The notes: a model not told the origin generated them from the letters alone. A DNA stretch of 64,000 bases from Ligilactobacillus pabuli (GCF_022836475.1 NZ_BQXH01000004.1:62001-126000); one strand, 5' to 3'; positions 48,076-56,999 are shown, counted from the stretch's first letter. Made by a program: numbers and translations.

Positions 48076-48876
48076 CTAAAAATAAAGTTTTTCAAAAAAT
48101 TCGAATGTCTGTTGTATTTTAATTATGTCTTGGTTCATTTCATGGAAACGACCACGCTGATAGTTATACTTGACGTCCAAAAGGAGATTCATCAATGCAT
48201 ACCATTGAATACGAAACTCCATTGCCTCTGGTAATTGTTTTCCAAAATAGCTTTCTAGCCATTGCTTCCAATCTGCGCGTGGGACATAGCGGCACATTAA
48301 CATACTAAGATCCTTAGCTGGGTCAGCAAACATCACTGATTCCCAGTCAACCAAATAAAGTTGGCCCGAATCCGACAACAAAAAGTTCTGCCGGTTCAAA
48401 TCACCATGTGACACTTCATAGTCCTTCACCGCATACGTCGGTAAGTGGCTTTCCAAAAACTTCGCACACCGTGCTAACAGCGGGTGCGACATTAGTTCGG
48501 TGGAAATACCACGATAATAAAGGGTCAAAAAATCTTCTGGTTGATAATGTAGTCCGCCCACTTTTGCCAGCATCTTTTTCAGAAGATCAGAGCTGTGCAC
48601 CCGTCGTAACAAATCTAAAACGAGCTCAGAACTCATCTCGCTGCGTTCTAAGCAACGCCCATTCATCCACTGCTGTGCAGTCAATGTATCGCCAGTATGC
48701 ATCCGTTTGGACCAAATTAGCTTCGGAGTGATCTCTTCTAGTGAAAGTGCCGCAATAAATGGTGAAGGGTTCCGTTTCAAAAAGACTTTCTCTTTTTGCT
48801 TGATCCCTATATATGCTGTCCCAGTCTCGCTGCCGATTGGGAGCACTTGCCAGCCATTCTCCAAGTCGAGATCCAT
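48076..48876 (-). CDS. ytmP: APH/choline-kinase family phosphotransferase (YtmP)
   Basis: 266 residues of the aminoglycoside phosphotransferase/choline kinase superfamily. The Brenner motif is VSHGDLNRQNFLL near 159-171 with catalytic Asp and Asn, and the metal motif is LVDWESVMFADPAKDL near 181. The substrate is unknown. The gene is next to trmB in many Firmicutes (ytmP-trmB in Bacillus), as here. It has its own good promoter. Confidence 0.9.
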   Translation of the reverse strand: MDLDLENGWQVLPIGSETGTAYIGIKQKEKVFLKRNPSPFIAALSLEEITPKLIWSKRMHTGDTLTAQQWMNGRCLERSEMSSELVLDLLRRVHSSDLLKKMLAKVGGLHYQPEDFLTLYYRGISTELMSHPLLARCAKFLESHLPTYAVKDYEVSHGDLNRQNFLLSDSGQLYLVDWESVMFADPAKDLSMLMCRYVPRADWKQWLESYFGKQLPEAMEFRIQWYALMNLLLDVKYNYQRGRFHEMNQDIIKIQQTFEFFEKLYF

Positions 48877-48910
48877 CTTGGCAACGCTCCTTTTTCAGTT
48901 CGAGATTATC

Positions 48911-48929
48911 AATTCTGTAACTCACAGAA
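48911..48929 (-). other. Hairpin in ytmP leader
   Basis: ATTCTGT and ACAGAAT form a perfect 7-bp stem with a 5-base loop, downstream of the ytmP promoter and upstream of its ribosome site. Confidence 0.45.
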
Positions 48930-48944
48930 TTAATTACTACATCA

Positions 48945-48973
48945 AGTCTACAAACTCACTTCGATGCTGTCAA
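48945..48973 (-). promoter_or_regulatory. Promoter of ytmP
   Basis: TTGACA (48968-48973), 17 bases, TAGACT (48945-48950). The -35 box overlaps the end of ecsB. It has the same hexamers as the infC promoter. Confidence 0.85.
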
Positions 48974-50190
48974 GAGATTTTCTTGAGTCGGCCTTTACTG
49001 TATATTCTTGCAAGAAATCCACTTTCAAGCAGCAACAAAGCCCCTGCTGCCATGACTTTCAGCGGGTCATGGAGCTGAATTGCCAGGGGAATGACGAACA
49101 ACAGTGCGCTTAACAAAAGCAGAGAAAACAAGACTTTAGCAAATGCTAAAAACTTTTTTTGACTGTCGATCGGATAAGTGTGCATAAATACCACTTCATC
49201 ATACACCACAAACAGCGGCAATAATTGAAAGCCTAACATGTACAAAAAGAGTGCTGCAATGATCAGCGCTAACCAGAAATTAGGAATAAAAAACAGTATT
49301 AGCATCCCTAAAGCGGTAAGTCTCAAGTACAAGCTGCTATACTGTCCGCTGCGAATAAAAGCCCGCCAGTACATGTAGGTAAAAATACCGGCTGGTTTTT
49401 GGGAAGCTTTTGGCAAAAAGCGGTCCAAATAGCGCCGACGTTTAGGCTTAGGTGTGACTGACTTGACATCGGTAAACAAATTAAAGAACCGAAACAGCCG
49501 TGTGGTTCTGCTTTGTTCATGGTCTAAGGCAAAACGCCAGTCAAACAAGCGGCCCTTCATCGAAACTTTGTCATGCTGATTTTGCCAAATCACAGCCGCC
49601 ACTGCCAGGATCACTGCCAAATAAGCGGGCAAATAAACTCCCAGCGCCAGTATCACAGCCGGCATCAGCCAGACTACCAAGCCGCGGTAGCCAGCTTGAC
49701 GGTATGCTGGAACAAATAAGCTCACCGCCTGGTGATTGCTAAGGACCAAGACTAACAACAATTGGACAACTAACAAGCAGCCAACGTTGACTACGCTTAA
49801 CTTCGCCGCGAACAATAAAAATGGTGTCAGCAACAGGTAAATCACCGCTTGAACGATAAACATCACCGTTTGACTGTGAGTTAAAGACTTTTTAATATAG
49901 GCCGGCATCGCCGCTTCTTGCGGTAATAAGAAGACCCGGTCCGGTTCTTTGAGCAAAGTTGCCAAATGGTTCAAGTGTAAACTCAGCAACAAAATTAGCA
50001 ATGCTGTTGGTTTAGCCCACCACAAATTTTGATCACCTTGTAAAGATTTCAAAAAATTAGAATAGGTTAGCCCGAATGCTCCAAACAAAAACAGTAAGGC
50101 AATTACAAAATGATCATTAAAAACATACCGCAAGTACTTTAGCAGCATCTTTTGATAAGTTGCTCTTCTATTTTTCCAAATCTCATCCAT
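48970..50190 (-). CDS. ecsB: ABC transporter permease EcsB
   Basis: 406 residues with about nine or ten hydrophobic helices and two cytoplasmic loops rich in basic residues (KSVTPKPKRRRYLDRFLP). Family EcsB. In Bacillus and Staphylococcus EcsAB affects protein secretion, processing by site-2 protease RasP and competence. It follows ecsA by 10 bases, and hit is divergent as in Bacillus. Confidence 0.93.
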   Translation of the reverse strand: MDEIWKNRRATYQKMLLKYLRYVFNDHFVIALLFLFGAFGLTYSNFLKSLQGDQNLWWAKPTALLILLLSLHLNHLATLLKEPDRVFLLPQEAAMPAYIKKSLTHSQTVMFIVQAVIYLLLTPFLLFAAKLSVVNVGCLLVVQLLLVLVLSNHQAVSLFVPAYRQAGYRGLVVWLMPAVILALGVYLPAYLAVILAVAAVIWQNQHDKVSMKGRLFDWRFALDHEQSRTTRLFRFFNLFTDVKSVTPKPKRRRYLDRFLPKASQKPAGIFTYMYWRAFIRSGQYSSLYLRLTALGMLILFFIPNFWLALIIAALFLYMLGFQLLPLFVVYDEVVFMHTYPIDSQKKFLAFAKVLFSLLLLSALLFVIPLAIQLHDPLKVMAAGALLLLESGFLARIYSKGRLKKIS

Positions 50191-50200
50191 AATTACCGCC

Positions 50201-50926
50201 TCACTTTTCAGTCATATCTAAGTAGATCTTAGATAAGGACGCATCAGACTGTCCACTTTGTTCTTGTAAGTCAGCTAACGTGCCTGCGGCCAGTAATTGT
50301 CCGTCATCGATCATCACAAAACTATCACAAACCTCTTCTGCCGTGCTTAACACGTGCGTCGACATTAAAATTGCGGTCCCCGCCTGTTTTTCTTCGTCTA
50401 ATAACATTAACAGATCGTGGGTCGCTAATGGATCTAAGCCCAGAAACGGTTCGTCAACTAGTAATAGCTCGACTTTTGGTAATAAAGCACAAACGATCAT
50501 GACCTTTTGCTTCATTCCCTTTGAAAAGTTAATGGGAAACCAGTCGAGTTTATTATCTAGGCGGAAAATTTTTAAATAGCGGTTTGCCTTTTGCCAAGCC
50601 TCTTTAGGATCCAACTGATAAGCCATCATTGTTAGTTCCAAATGTTCTTTTAAAGTTAACTCTTCATATAAGACCGGAATTTCTGGAATATAAGCAATTT
50701 TATTTTTATAGGCTGCAGCATCTTCTTGTAAGGAAAGCCCGTTTAATTCGATCGTGCCTTTCATTGGTCGTAACAAACCGATTACGTGGTTGATCGTAGT
50801 GGACTTCCCTGCCCCATTTAACCCAATTAAACCAACTAGGGAATGACTAGGAACTTCAAAAGAAATATCTTTTAAGACTGGGATCGATGAATAACCGCCG
50901 ACTAAGTGTTCAACTTTTAAGGTCAT
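50201..50926 (-). CDS. ecsA: ABC transporter ATP-binding protein EcsA
   Basis: 241 residues: Walker A GLNGAGKST near 36-44, Walker B LLLVDEPFLGLDP near 158 and H-loop STHV. The signature motif is FSKGMKQKVM in place of LSGGQ, as usual for EcsA-type exporters. It forms a complex with EcsB. A good promoter lies about 110 bases upstream in the divergent ecsA/hit region. Confidence 0.94.
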   Translation of the reverse strand: MTLKVEHLVGGYSSIPVLKDISFEVPSHSLVGLIGLNGAGKSTTINHVIGLLRPMKGTIELNGLSLQEDAAAYKNKIAYIPEIPVLYEELTLKEHLELTMMAYQLDPKEAWQKANRYLKIFRLDNKLDWFPINFSKGMKQKVMIVCALLPKVELLLVDEPFLGLDPLATHDLLMLLDEEKQAGTAILMSTHVLSTAEEVCDSFVMIDDGQLLAAGTLADLQEQSGQSDASLSKIYLDMTEK

Positions 50927-51034
50927 CTTTTACTTCCTCTCGTTTCAATATCTGGTACATCTCTGTTAAGGCGTACAAACTGAGGTACACAACTGCACAC
51001 TGCTTGTTTAACAGGCAAGTAACCATTCTAGAAA

Positions 51035-51063
51035 ATTATAACATTTGTTGTTCAAAGCTCCAA
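51035..51063 (-). promoter_or_regulatory. Promoter of ecsAB
   Basis: TTGGAG (51058-51063), 17 bases ending TGT, then TATAAT (51035-51040). Confidence 0.7.
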
Positions 51064-51088
51064 CGGCTGAAAATTTGGTCCTATCTAG

Positions 51089-51096
51089 TGTATACT
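51089..51096 (+). promoter_or_regulatory. Extended -10 of hit
   Basis: TG followed by TATACT at 51091-51096, about 40 bases upstream of the hit start. No clear -35 hexamer. It is back to back with the ecsA promoter. Confidence 0.5.
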
Positions 51097-51137
51097 ATTA
51101 TTAACAACAATTTTTGAAGAAAGAAGGTTCCACTAAT

Positions 51138-51566
51138 ATGGACGATTGTATTTTTTGCAAAATTATTGCAGGAGAAATTCCTAGCACCCAAGTTTATCAC
51201 GATGAGGTAGTTACAGCCTTTTTAGACCTGACTCAAACTACCCCAGGACACACCCTAGTTGTTCCAAACAAGCACGTCAAAGATATCTTTGCCTATGACG
51301 CTGACCTTGCCAGTGCCGTCTTTGCTCGTTTGCCAAAAATTGCCCGGGCGATCCGCGATTCTAACCCCGACATCAAGGGCATGAATATTTTAAATAATAA
51401 TGGTGAAGTTGCCTATCAGTCAGTCTTCCATTCACATATCCACTTAGTACCACGCTACACTACAGACGACGACTTCGGACTGAAATTTAACGACAACTCT
51501 GCTAAATACCAACCAGCAGACTTACAAAAAATCGCCGACCAAATTGCCGGTCAGATCAAGGAGTAA
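51138..51566 (+). CDS. hit: HIT family nucleotide-binding protein
   Basis: 142 residues: CIFCKIIAGEIPS near the N-terminus and the histidine triad HSHIHLV near 100. Protein kinase C-interacting/Hint type, which hydrolyses AMP-lysine or other nucleotidyl conjugates; the cellular substrate is unclear. I used the ATG at 51138 (AAGAAGG about 10 bases upstream). It is divergent from ecsA, as in Bacillus. Confidence 0.95.
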   Translation: MDDCIFCKIIAGEIPSTQVYHDEVVTAFLDLTQTTPGHTLVVPNKHVKDIFAYDADLASAVFARLPKIARAIRDSNPDIKGMNILNNNGEVAYQSVFHSHIHLVPRYTTDDDFGLKFNDNSAKYQPADLQKIADQIAGQIKE

Positions 51567-51570
51567 CCCA

Positions 51571-51858
51571 ATGAAAAAAAGTCAAATTTTCACAATTCTC
51601 GGCGGCAGCGCCCTACTTGGTGCTTTAATGTACCGTCGGCAAAAAAAACAACAAGCACCTGTCTTTGAATCAGCTCCAAAGCAAAATTTAGCCACAGCCG
51701 TTAAAAAGACGACCGTTTCCGCTAAAAACCTAGCAACTGAATTACAAAGCAGCATGGGGACTATCGATGAGATCACAACTGAGATCAATGACTTTATGGT
51801 CGAAATTGACCCCAAGGTTCAGAAACTCACCAAGAGTCTAGCCAAGTTCCAAAAATAA
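51571..51858 (+). CDS. Small membrane-anchored protein, YtxH-like
   Basis: 95 residues. A short N-terminal hydrophobic helix (FTILGGSALLGALMY) is followed by basic residues and a soluble helical tail with regular heptad-like spacing (ITTEINDFMVEIDPKVQKLTK). This is the YtxH-like layout, a single-pass protein of unknown function. Its AAGGAG site lies in the last codons of hit, and the start is 4 bases after the hit stop, so the two are co-translated. Confidence 0.75.
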   Translation: MKKSQIFTILGGSALLGALMYRRQKKQQAPVFESAPKQNLATAVKKTTVSAKNLATELQSSMGTIDEITTEINDFMVEIDPKVQKLTKSLAKFQK

Positions 51859-51910
51859 TACTGACCTCCAACTAATTAAATTAGTTTAAATTTAATCCAG
51901 TTGATACTAA

Positions 51911-51949
51911 CAAAAGGCAAATTATGTTATAGTAGGAGACGTTGCCTTT
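51911..51949 (+). promoter_or_regulatory. prsA promoter flanked by an inverted repeat
   Basis: An extended -10 (TGT then TATAGT at 51928-51933) is enclosed by arms AAAGGCAA (left) and TTGCCTTT (right) separated by 21 bases. The arrangement suggests an operator over the promoter. The regulator is unknown. Confidence 0.45.
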
Positions 51950-51993
51950 GTATTATTAGGCGTAAATTTTAAAGAAACGGATGTGTTCACGGA

Positions 51994-52896
51994 ATGAAAA
52001 AATGGTTAACTGGTTTAGCCGCGATCATGATGAGCTTTAGTTTGGCAGCATGTTCGAAAACTATCGCAACTACTTCAGGCGGTAAGATCACTGAAGGCGA
52101 ATATTTTGACAGCATGAAGAAAACCGATGCTGGTAAGCAACAATTACAACAAATGATCTTAAACAAGGTCTTGGAAGGTAATTACGGTAAGAAGGTTTCC
52201 GACAAGAAAGTCAACAAGCAGTTTAACGCTGCTAAGAAACAATACGGTAAATCTTTCGACGCTGTCTTACAGCAAAGCAACTTCACCAAAGCATCATATA
52301 AAGAACAACTCCGTTCTTCCATGTTGTTACAAGAAGCTGTCAAAGCTAACACTAAGATCGACAAAAAAGCTTTAAACAAGCAGTGGAAAGCTTATGAACC
52401 AAAAGTTACTGTTGCACATATCTTACTAAAAGATGATGCTAACGGTAAAAAGCAAGCACAAACTGTCATTGATAGTTTGAAAAAAGACGGCAGTTACAAG
52501 AACTTCAAGGCTTTAGCTAAGAAGTACTCAACTGACGAACAGACTAAGAACAATGGTGGTAAGTTGCCAGCCTTTGACAACACAGATACTAGCTTAGTTG
52601 GCTCATTCAAAAACGCTGCCTTCAAAGTTGCCCAAGGTAAATTCACCACAGAACCTGTTAAGACTGACTATGGCTACCATGTGATCTATTCCGTTAAGAA
52701 CCCTGGTAAAGGCAAAATGTCTGACCACAAGGCTGAATTAAAGGAACAAATCTTGAACAGCAAGATGCAAGACCAAGCCTATATGCAAAAAATCATTTCT
52801 AAAGAATTGAAGAATGGTAAAGTCAATATCAAAGATAACGACTTAAAAGATATCTTGGCTGATTACATCGACACTGATGCCAGTGCTAAAAAATAA
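51994..52896 (+). CDS. prsA: Foldase lipoprotein PrsA (peptidyl-prolyl isomerase)
   Basis: 300 residues. A lipoprotein signal peptide with lipobox LAAC (Cys near 20) anchors it outside the membrane. An N-terminal chaperone-like helical part is followed by a parvulin domain ([11 protein letters not shown] near 138, [18 protein letters not shown]) and a charged C-terminal helix. It folds secreted proteins and penicillin-binding proteins. It is near a class A PBP gene and ecsAB, which also affect secretion. Confidence 0.95.
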   Translation: MKKWLTGLAAIMMSFSLAACSKTIATTSGGKITEGEYFDSMKKTDAGKQQLQQMILNKVLEGNYGKKVSDKKVNKQFNAAKKQYGKSFDAVLQQSNFTKASYKEQLRSSMLLQEAVKANTKIDKKALNKQWKAYEPKVTVAHILLKDDANGKKQAQTVIDSLKKDGSYKNFKALAKKYSTDEQTKNNGGKLPAFDNTDTSLVGSFKNAAFKVAQGKFTTEPVKTDYGYHVIYSVKNPGKGKMSDHKAELKEQILNSKMQDQAYMQKIISKELKNGKVNIKDNDLKDILADYIDTDASAKK

Positions 52897-52903
52897 GTTA
52901 GTC

Positions 52904-52940
52904 AAAAAGAACTCTATCTCACCGGTAGGGTTCTTTTTTT
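52904..52940 (+). terminator. Terminator of prsA
   Basis: AAAAGAACTCTA and TAGGGTTCTTTT pair around TCTCACCGG, then T-run, directly after the prsA stop. Confidence 0.88.
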
Positions 52941-53045
52941 GGCTGTAAATAGCTGATCTGTTCTCATTTAAGAGACTTTTAGGCTGACTTTGGCGATTAT
53001 TGCTGGTCTTCCCCTTTTACCTCCCATTGCAAGTTTAAAAAGTTA

Positions 53046-53083
53046 CAAAAAGGCTAGCCGGGAAATTACCTCAGCTAGCCTTG
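53046..53083 (-). terminator. Terminator of yhaM
   Basis: AAGGCTAGC and GCTAGCCTT form a 9-bp stem on the minus strand, followed by TTTTTG. Confidence 0.8.
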
Positions 53084-53094
53084 TTTGTTTGAAT

Positions 53095-54057
53095 TTATTG
53101 TTTGGTATTATTACCTTGTGGACGGTAGAAATTCCGGTTATCCATCCCAAAGATCCGTTCCGTGTATTCCCCTGGTTCGGTATGTCCCAGAGCTTTCCGC
53201 ATCATTTGAATGGAAGCATCCAAATCATCTAAATGATGTAAGACTTCTGCTTCTAATAAATGTGGCCGGACTGGTGAACCATATTCCATCAAACCGTGGT
53301 GAGCCACGATCATGTGCCGCAATAAGACTGCATCTTCACTCATTGGATCGATCTGGAGCTTTTCGCAGGCCTTCGCGATTTCTTCATCCACCAACACGAT
53401 ATGGCCTAACAAGTTACCCGGAACTGTGTAAACAGTCGCCACCGGTCCTGAAAGTTCTAATGATTTGCCTAGGTCATGCAAAATTGCACCGGCATATAAC
53501 AACGACGCATTAATGTCTGGATATTCTTTCACTACGGCATGTGCCAAGCGCAAAATAGAAAGCGTATGGAAAGCTAGGCCGCCCGCAAAATCATGGTGAT
53601 TCTTTTTGGCTGCTGGAAAACTAAAGAACTGTGAGTGAAACTTCTTCAACAAATAGCGTACGATCCGATTCCAAGTTGGATTAGTGATTTCAAAAATGAT
53701 CTCATCGATTTCTTTTTCCATGTCTTGGGTCGATTCCGGTGCACTTTGAAGATACAGTTGCGGTTCTGACGGTTCCCCTTCATTCGTTAAGCGCAGTTTA
53801 AAAATTTTAATTTGGGGGTTCTGCTGGTAATTCTCCCGTTTTCCTTGCAAGGCAACAACGCGCCCAGCTTGAAATTGTTCGATATCTCGCTCAGACGCAT
53901 CCCAGAATTTTGCACTAATTTCTCCTGAACGATCCGCAAAGGTAAAAGCAATAAACTTTTTGCCATTTTTTGCGATCCTAACATCGGCACCCTTGATCAA
54001 AACAAACAATGCCATGTTATCATCAACTTGATAGTCAAAAATCTTTTTTGTTTCCAA
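53095..54057 (-). CDS. yhaM: 3'-5' exoribonuclease YhaM
   Basis: 320 residues from the TTG at 54057, which has GGGAGG 6 bases upstream; a GTG seven codons earlier overlaps that site. An N-terminal OB-fold (FIAFTFADRSGEISAKFWDAS) is followed by an HD domain (FHTLSILRLAHA, then LLYAGAILHDLGK and HMIVAHHG). YhaM/Cbf1 trims RNA 3' ends and can act on DNA. It lies between prsA and yheA, typical for lactobacilli. Confidence 0.94.
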   Translation of the reverse strand: METKKIFDYQVDDNMALFVLIKGADVRIAKNGKKFIAFTFADRSGEISAKFWDASERDIEQFQAGRVVALQGKRENYQQNPQIKIFKLRLTNEGEPSEPQLYLQSAPESTQDMEKEIDEIIFEITNPTWNRIVRYLLKKFHSQFFSFPAAKKNHHDFAGGLAFHTLSILRLAHAVVKEYPDINASLLYAGAILHDLGKSLELSGPVATVYTVPGNLLGHIVLVDEEIAKACEKLQIDPMSEDAVLLRHMIVAHHGLMEYGSPVRPHLLEAEVLHHLDDLDASIQMMRKALGHTEPGEYTERIFGMDNRNFYRPQGNNTKQ

Positions 54058-54152
54058 AATATGCCTCCCATTTTCCACTACACAACTACATAAATTAGCG
54101 GTAATGAAAATTATTGTCTGCTTCTATTTTACCAGTCTTTTTCATTAATTGA

Positions 54153-54186
54153 AAAAAGGAACTGGAAAAAATTCGCAGTTCCTTTA
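54153..54186 (-). terminator. Terminator of yheA
   Basis: AAAGGAACTG and CAGTTCCTTT around an 11-base loop with T6 on the minus strand. Confidence 0.88.
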
Positions 54187-54194
54187 ATTACTTC

Positions 54195-54533
54195 TTAGAA
54201 TTTGTAAATTTCGCTAACTGGCTTAAAGATAATCTTATTAACTTCTTCAAAAACAGCATTTAAAGCTTGTTCTTTTTCCATTAATTTAGCTAAACTTTCG
54301 TAGCTTTGTGATTCTTCAGCTAATTGTTTGATTTCGTTAACGTCATCTTCACTCAAATCACCTTGCATTTGTTTCATTTGCAATTTCTTTTGAGCGTCTT
54401 GAACACGTTTGAAGCAATCATATGCTTCTGGTTCTGCCTTTAATTGAGTCATAGCTGCCAAAAGGTCAAGGTATTCTTGAGTTTGACGTAAATCTTGTTC
54501 GAGCTTGTTTGCTGAATCATAAATATTGATCAC
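54195..54533 (-). CDS. YlbF/YmcA family protein, YheA type (UPF0342)
   Basis: 112 residues from the GTG at 54533 (GGAGG 8 bases upstream). Entirely helical and acidic, with QEYLDLLAAMTQLKAEPEAYDCFKRVQDAQKKLQ as the conserved core (read in parts). Relatives YlbF and YmcA form the Y-complex that acts with RNase Y; for YheA the role is not shown. It has its own promoter and terminator. Confidence 0.88.
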   Translation of the reverse strand: MINIYDSANKLEQDLRQTQEYLDLLAAMTQLKAEPEAYDCFKRVQDAQKKLQMKQMQGDLSEDDVNEIKQLAEESQSYESLAKLMEKEQALNAVFEEVNKIIFKPVSEIYKF

Positions 54534-54565
54534 GTGAGTATCCTCCTTGTTTGTAACTAATAAAC

Positions 54566-54594
54566 ATTGTAACATTTATTGCTAACTTCACCAA
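54566..54594 (-). promoter_or_regulatory. Promoter of yheA
   Basis: TTGGTG (54589-54594), 17 bases ending TGT, TACAAT (54566-54571). The structured repeat pair starts 6 bases upstream of the -35. Confidence 0.6.
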
Positions 54595-54600
54595 CTAAAA

Positions 54601-54724
54601 ATCACAGAGCGGAGCAAGCCGATTAAGACTCGAGCACTATCATAGCCCAGTCTTTAATGCGTTTTGGGCATTGAAGGCTGAGCTGAGATAGGCGGAAAGT
54701 CTTGGCTTGTGCAACTCGACTACA
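54601..54724 (+). repeat. Structured ~125-bp repeat, unit 1 of a tandem pair
   Basis: Begins ATCACAGAGC and ends near CAACTCGACTACA. The outer helix pairs GCAAGCC...AAGAC with GTCTTGGCTTGT. The apical helix pairs AGCCCAGTCTTTAATGC with GCATTGAAGGCTGAGCT (16 of 17 positions including two G-U). Lies between the PBP gene and yheA. Same family as copies at 54725, 60506, 62774 and 62901. Confidence 0.85.
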
Positions 54725-54850
54725 ATCACAGAGCGGAGTGAGGCGCCCAAGAGACGAGCATTATCGGGCTAAGACAGAAGATCACGATTCTCAGTGATGT
54801 ACTTCTTAGTTGGATAAGCGGAATCTCTTGCCTCACGCAGCTCGCCTACA
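54725..54850 (+). repeat. Structured ~125-bp repeat, unit 2 of a tandem pair
   Basis: Same ends as unit 1 (ATCACAGAGCGGAG, then CAGCTCGCCTACA), but the arms have changed together: outer GTGAGGC...AAGAGA with TCTCTTGCCTCAC, apical CTAAGACAGAAGATCAC with GTGATGTACTTCTTAG. It ends 10 bases before the PBP stop. Confidence 0.85.
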
Positions 54851-54860
54851 ATCCCTGTCT

Positions 54861-56999
54861 TTATCTGCCGAAAATACTTTCTAGGAAATGTTTTCCTTTT
54901 TCAGCTGCTTCATTGGCTTTTTGCCGTATTCCTGAAGTCCCGTCGGTGATTTTTTGCCGGAGGTCACGGCCAGCTTTTTCCCATGAACTCCCTGCTTGAT
55001 CAGCTTGGCCCGCAATACTTTCGTTATAACGAGTTGATGCTGACTTAATATCAAAGGTGTTTTGCGCTGTATATGGCAAAATACCTTCCATTTCTGTCTT
55101 GAACAAGCTGCCGCCTGCGTTGGTCCCGACGTTTGCAATCGAATACTTCGACGAGTCAAAGCCGATCCAAGTGGCCACGACGACATCAGGTGTATATCCA
55201 ATAAACCACTTATCGTTATCGTCATCATTACCGTTTTCAGCCGTGGTACTTTCAGTTGACCCCGTCTTCCCGGCAATGTTATAGCCCGCTGGCTTAGCCG
55301 CCTGACCGGTCCCATTGTTGTAAACATCCATCATCATACTGGTCATTTGCGTAGCAACTCTCTTCGAAATCACTCGTTTAGACTTGATATGACTGTTAGA
55401 AACGATCGTGCGTCCCTCTGAATCAACGATTTTCGTAATAAAATGCGGGTCCTTGCGGATTCCATCGTTAGCGAAAGCCGTGTAGGCACTGGCCATTTGG
55501 TAAGGAGAAACACCCTTTTTCAAACCGCCTAACGCCAAACTTAAGTTATCGTCTGACTTATCCAGCGGGATCCCAAATCTTTTCACAGAACGGTAACCCT
55601 TTTGTACCCCAATTTTATTTAACAACCAGACAGCGGAAGTATTTTTACTGAGTGCTAACGCTTGGTACATCCGCAATTCACCAGCGTACTGGTCATCCCA
55701 GTTATGCGGTTCGTAGTTATTTTTACCGTAGGGTTTCAGTTCATCTTCGACTTTCGAGTCATAATGATAGCCGCTTTCGATGGCTGGAGCATAGACCGCT
55801 AACGGCTTGATCGTCGAACCCGGTGACCGGATCAAACTAGTCCCGCGGTTGTAGCCACGAAAGACATGCGTGCCCGACCGACCGCCAACTACGGCATTAA
55901 CTCCCCCAGTTTTCGGGTCGATCGCAATTGAGCCAGCCTGAGAAGTCGTTCCGTCACTAGCGTCTTGTGGAAACAGGTTTGGATTTGCAAAAGCAGCTTG
56001 CATTTGAGCTTGCTGATTTTGGTCCAAAGACGTATAGATCTTATAACCCTTATTCATGATTTCAGTTTCTGTCAAACCATAGTCGTTAATTGCCTCATCG
56101 ATCACTGCGTCGAAGTAATACGGGTACTTATACCCAGATTTATACTCATAGGTATCGTTTAAGACCATGCCGCTTTCCTTATAGTCGTCGGCCTGGCTTT
56201 GACTAATTTTCTTATTAGCCACCATCGTTTGCAACACAACATTCCGCTTTTGGCGTGAATTTTGCGGATTGTCGATTGGGTTAAACTGAGCTGGGTTCGA
56301 TAACATTCCTGTCAACGTCGCTGCCTGTGGAACAGTTAACTGACTCGCATGGACACCGAAGTATTTCTGCGCCGCATCTTCCACGCCCCAGACCCCATTG
56401 CCAAAATAGGCATTGTTGAGGTACATCGTTAAAATATCGCCCTTTGAATACTCATTTTCAACTTGCATCGCAATAAAGATCTCTTTGGCCTTACGACTAA
56501 AAGTCTGTTCTTGCGACAGAAAAGCATTTTTGACCAGCTGCTGGGTCAAGGTACTCCCACCACCACTGATATAATTCCGGCCAGTGACCTTATTTTTAAC
56601 CAGCAAGTAAGCAGCGCGTCCCAATCCCTTAATTGAGAAACCATATTCATGATAAAAATTACGGTCCTCACTAGACAAAACGGCATCAGTCATATTCTTA
56701 GAGACTGCATCTTCTGCGACCCAGGTCCCTTTTTGCGAATACAAGAAGCCTGCCTTTTGATTACGGTCATCATAAACCTCGGTTGATTGCTGTAAAGCCG
56801 AGCGTAAGCCGGACACATCTGTTTTTTTCGCAACATAGACTAAATACACACTCGCTGCTAAAAACACGCTGAGTGCAGCTATGATCAACCAGCGCCAGAT
56901 TTGAAATCTACTCCACTTGGCTTTAAACCACTGCCAACTAGCACCAAAAAGCTTTCGCCAGCCAGCCTTAAATCTATTCCATAATGATGAATCATTCAT
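54861..56999 (-). CDS. Class A penicillin-binding protein (PBP1A/2A family)
   Basis: Bifunctional peptidoglycan synthase of 712 residues. A cytoplasmic basic head with repeated Trp and Lys, one membrane helix near 37-55, a GT51 transglycosylase domain (LSSEDRNFYHEYGFS, GGSTLTQQLVKNAFL, KEIFIAMQVE) and a transpeptidase with SPGSTIKP (SxxK), SKNTSAVW (SxN-like) and KTGSTES (KTG). The C-terminus is a short charged tail. Upstream TATGAT lies near the start region. The PrsA foldase is encoded close by. Confidence 0.95.
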   Translation of the reverse strand: MNDSSLWNRFKAGWRKLFGASWQWFKAKWSRFQIWRWLIIAALSVFLAASVYLVYVAKKTDVSGLRSALQQSTEVYDDRNQKAGFLYSQKGTWVAEDAVSKNMTDAVLSSEDRNFYHEYGFSIKGLGRAAYLLVKNKVTGRNYISGGGSTLTQQLVKNAFLSQEQTFSRKAKEIFIAMQVENEYSKGDILTMYLNNAYFGNGVWGVEDAAQKYFGVHASQLTVPQAATLTGMLSNPAQFNPIDNPQNSRQKRNVVLQTMVANKKISQSQADDYKESGMVLNDTYEYKSGYKYPYYFDAVIDEAINDYGLTETEIMNKGYKIYTSLDQNQQAQMQAAFANPNLFPQDASDGTTSQAGSIAIDPKTGGVNAVVGGRSGTHVFRGYNRGTSLIRSPGSTIKPLAVYAPAIESGYHYDSKVEDELKPYGKNNYEPHNWDDQYAGELRMYQALALSKNTSAVWLLNKIGVQKGYRSVKRFGIPLDKSDDNLSLALGGLKKGVSPYQMASAYTAFANDGIRKDPHFITKIVDSEGRTIVSNSHIKSKRVISKRVATQMTSMMMDVYNNGTGQAAKPAGYNIAGKTGSTESTTAENGNDDDNDKWFIGYTPDVVVATWIGFDSSKYSIANVGTNAGGSLFKTEMEGILPYTAQNTFDIKSASTRYNESIAGQADQAGSSWEKAGRDLRQKITDGTSGIRQKANEAAEKGKHFLESIFGR

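Noticed and set aside
54601-54850. CRISPR-like tandem repeat
   Set aside because: The units are about 125 bp with variable paired arms, without short direct repeats and unique spacers, and there are no cas genes.
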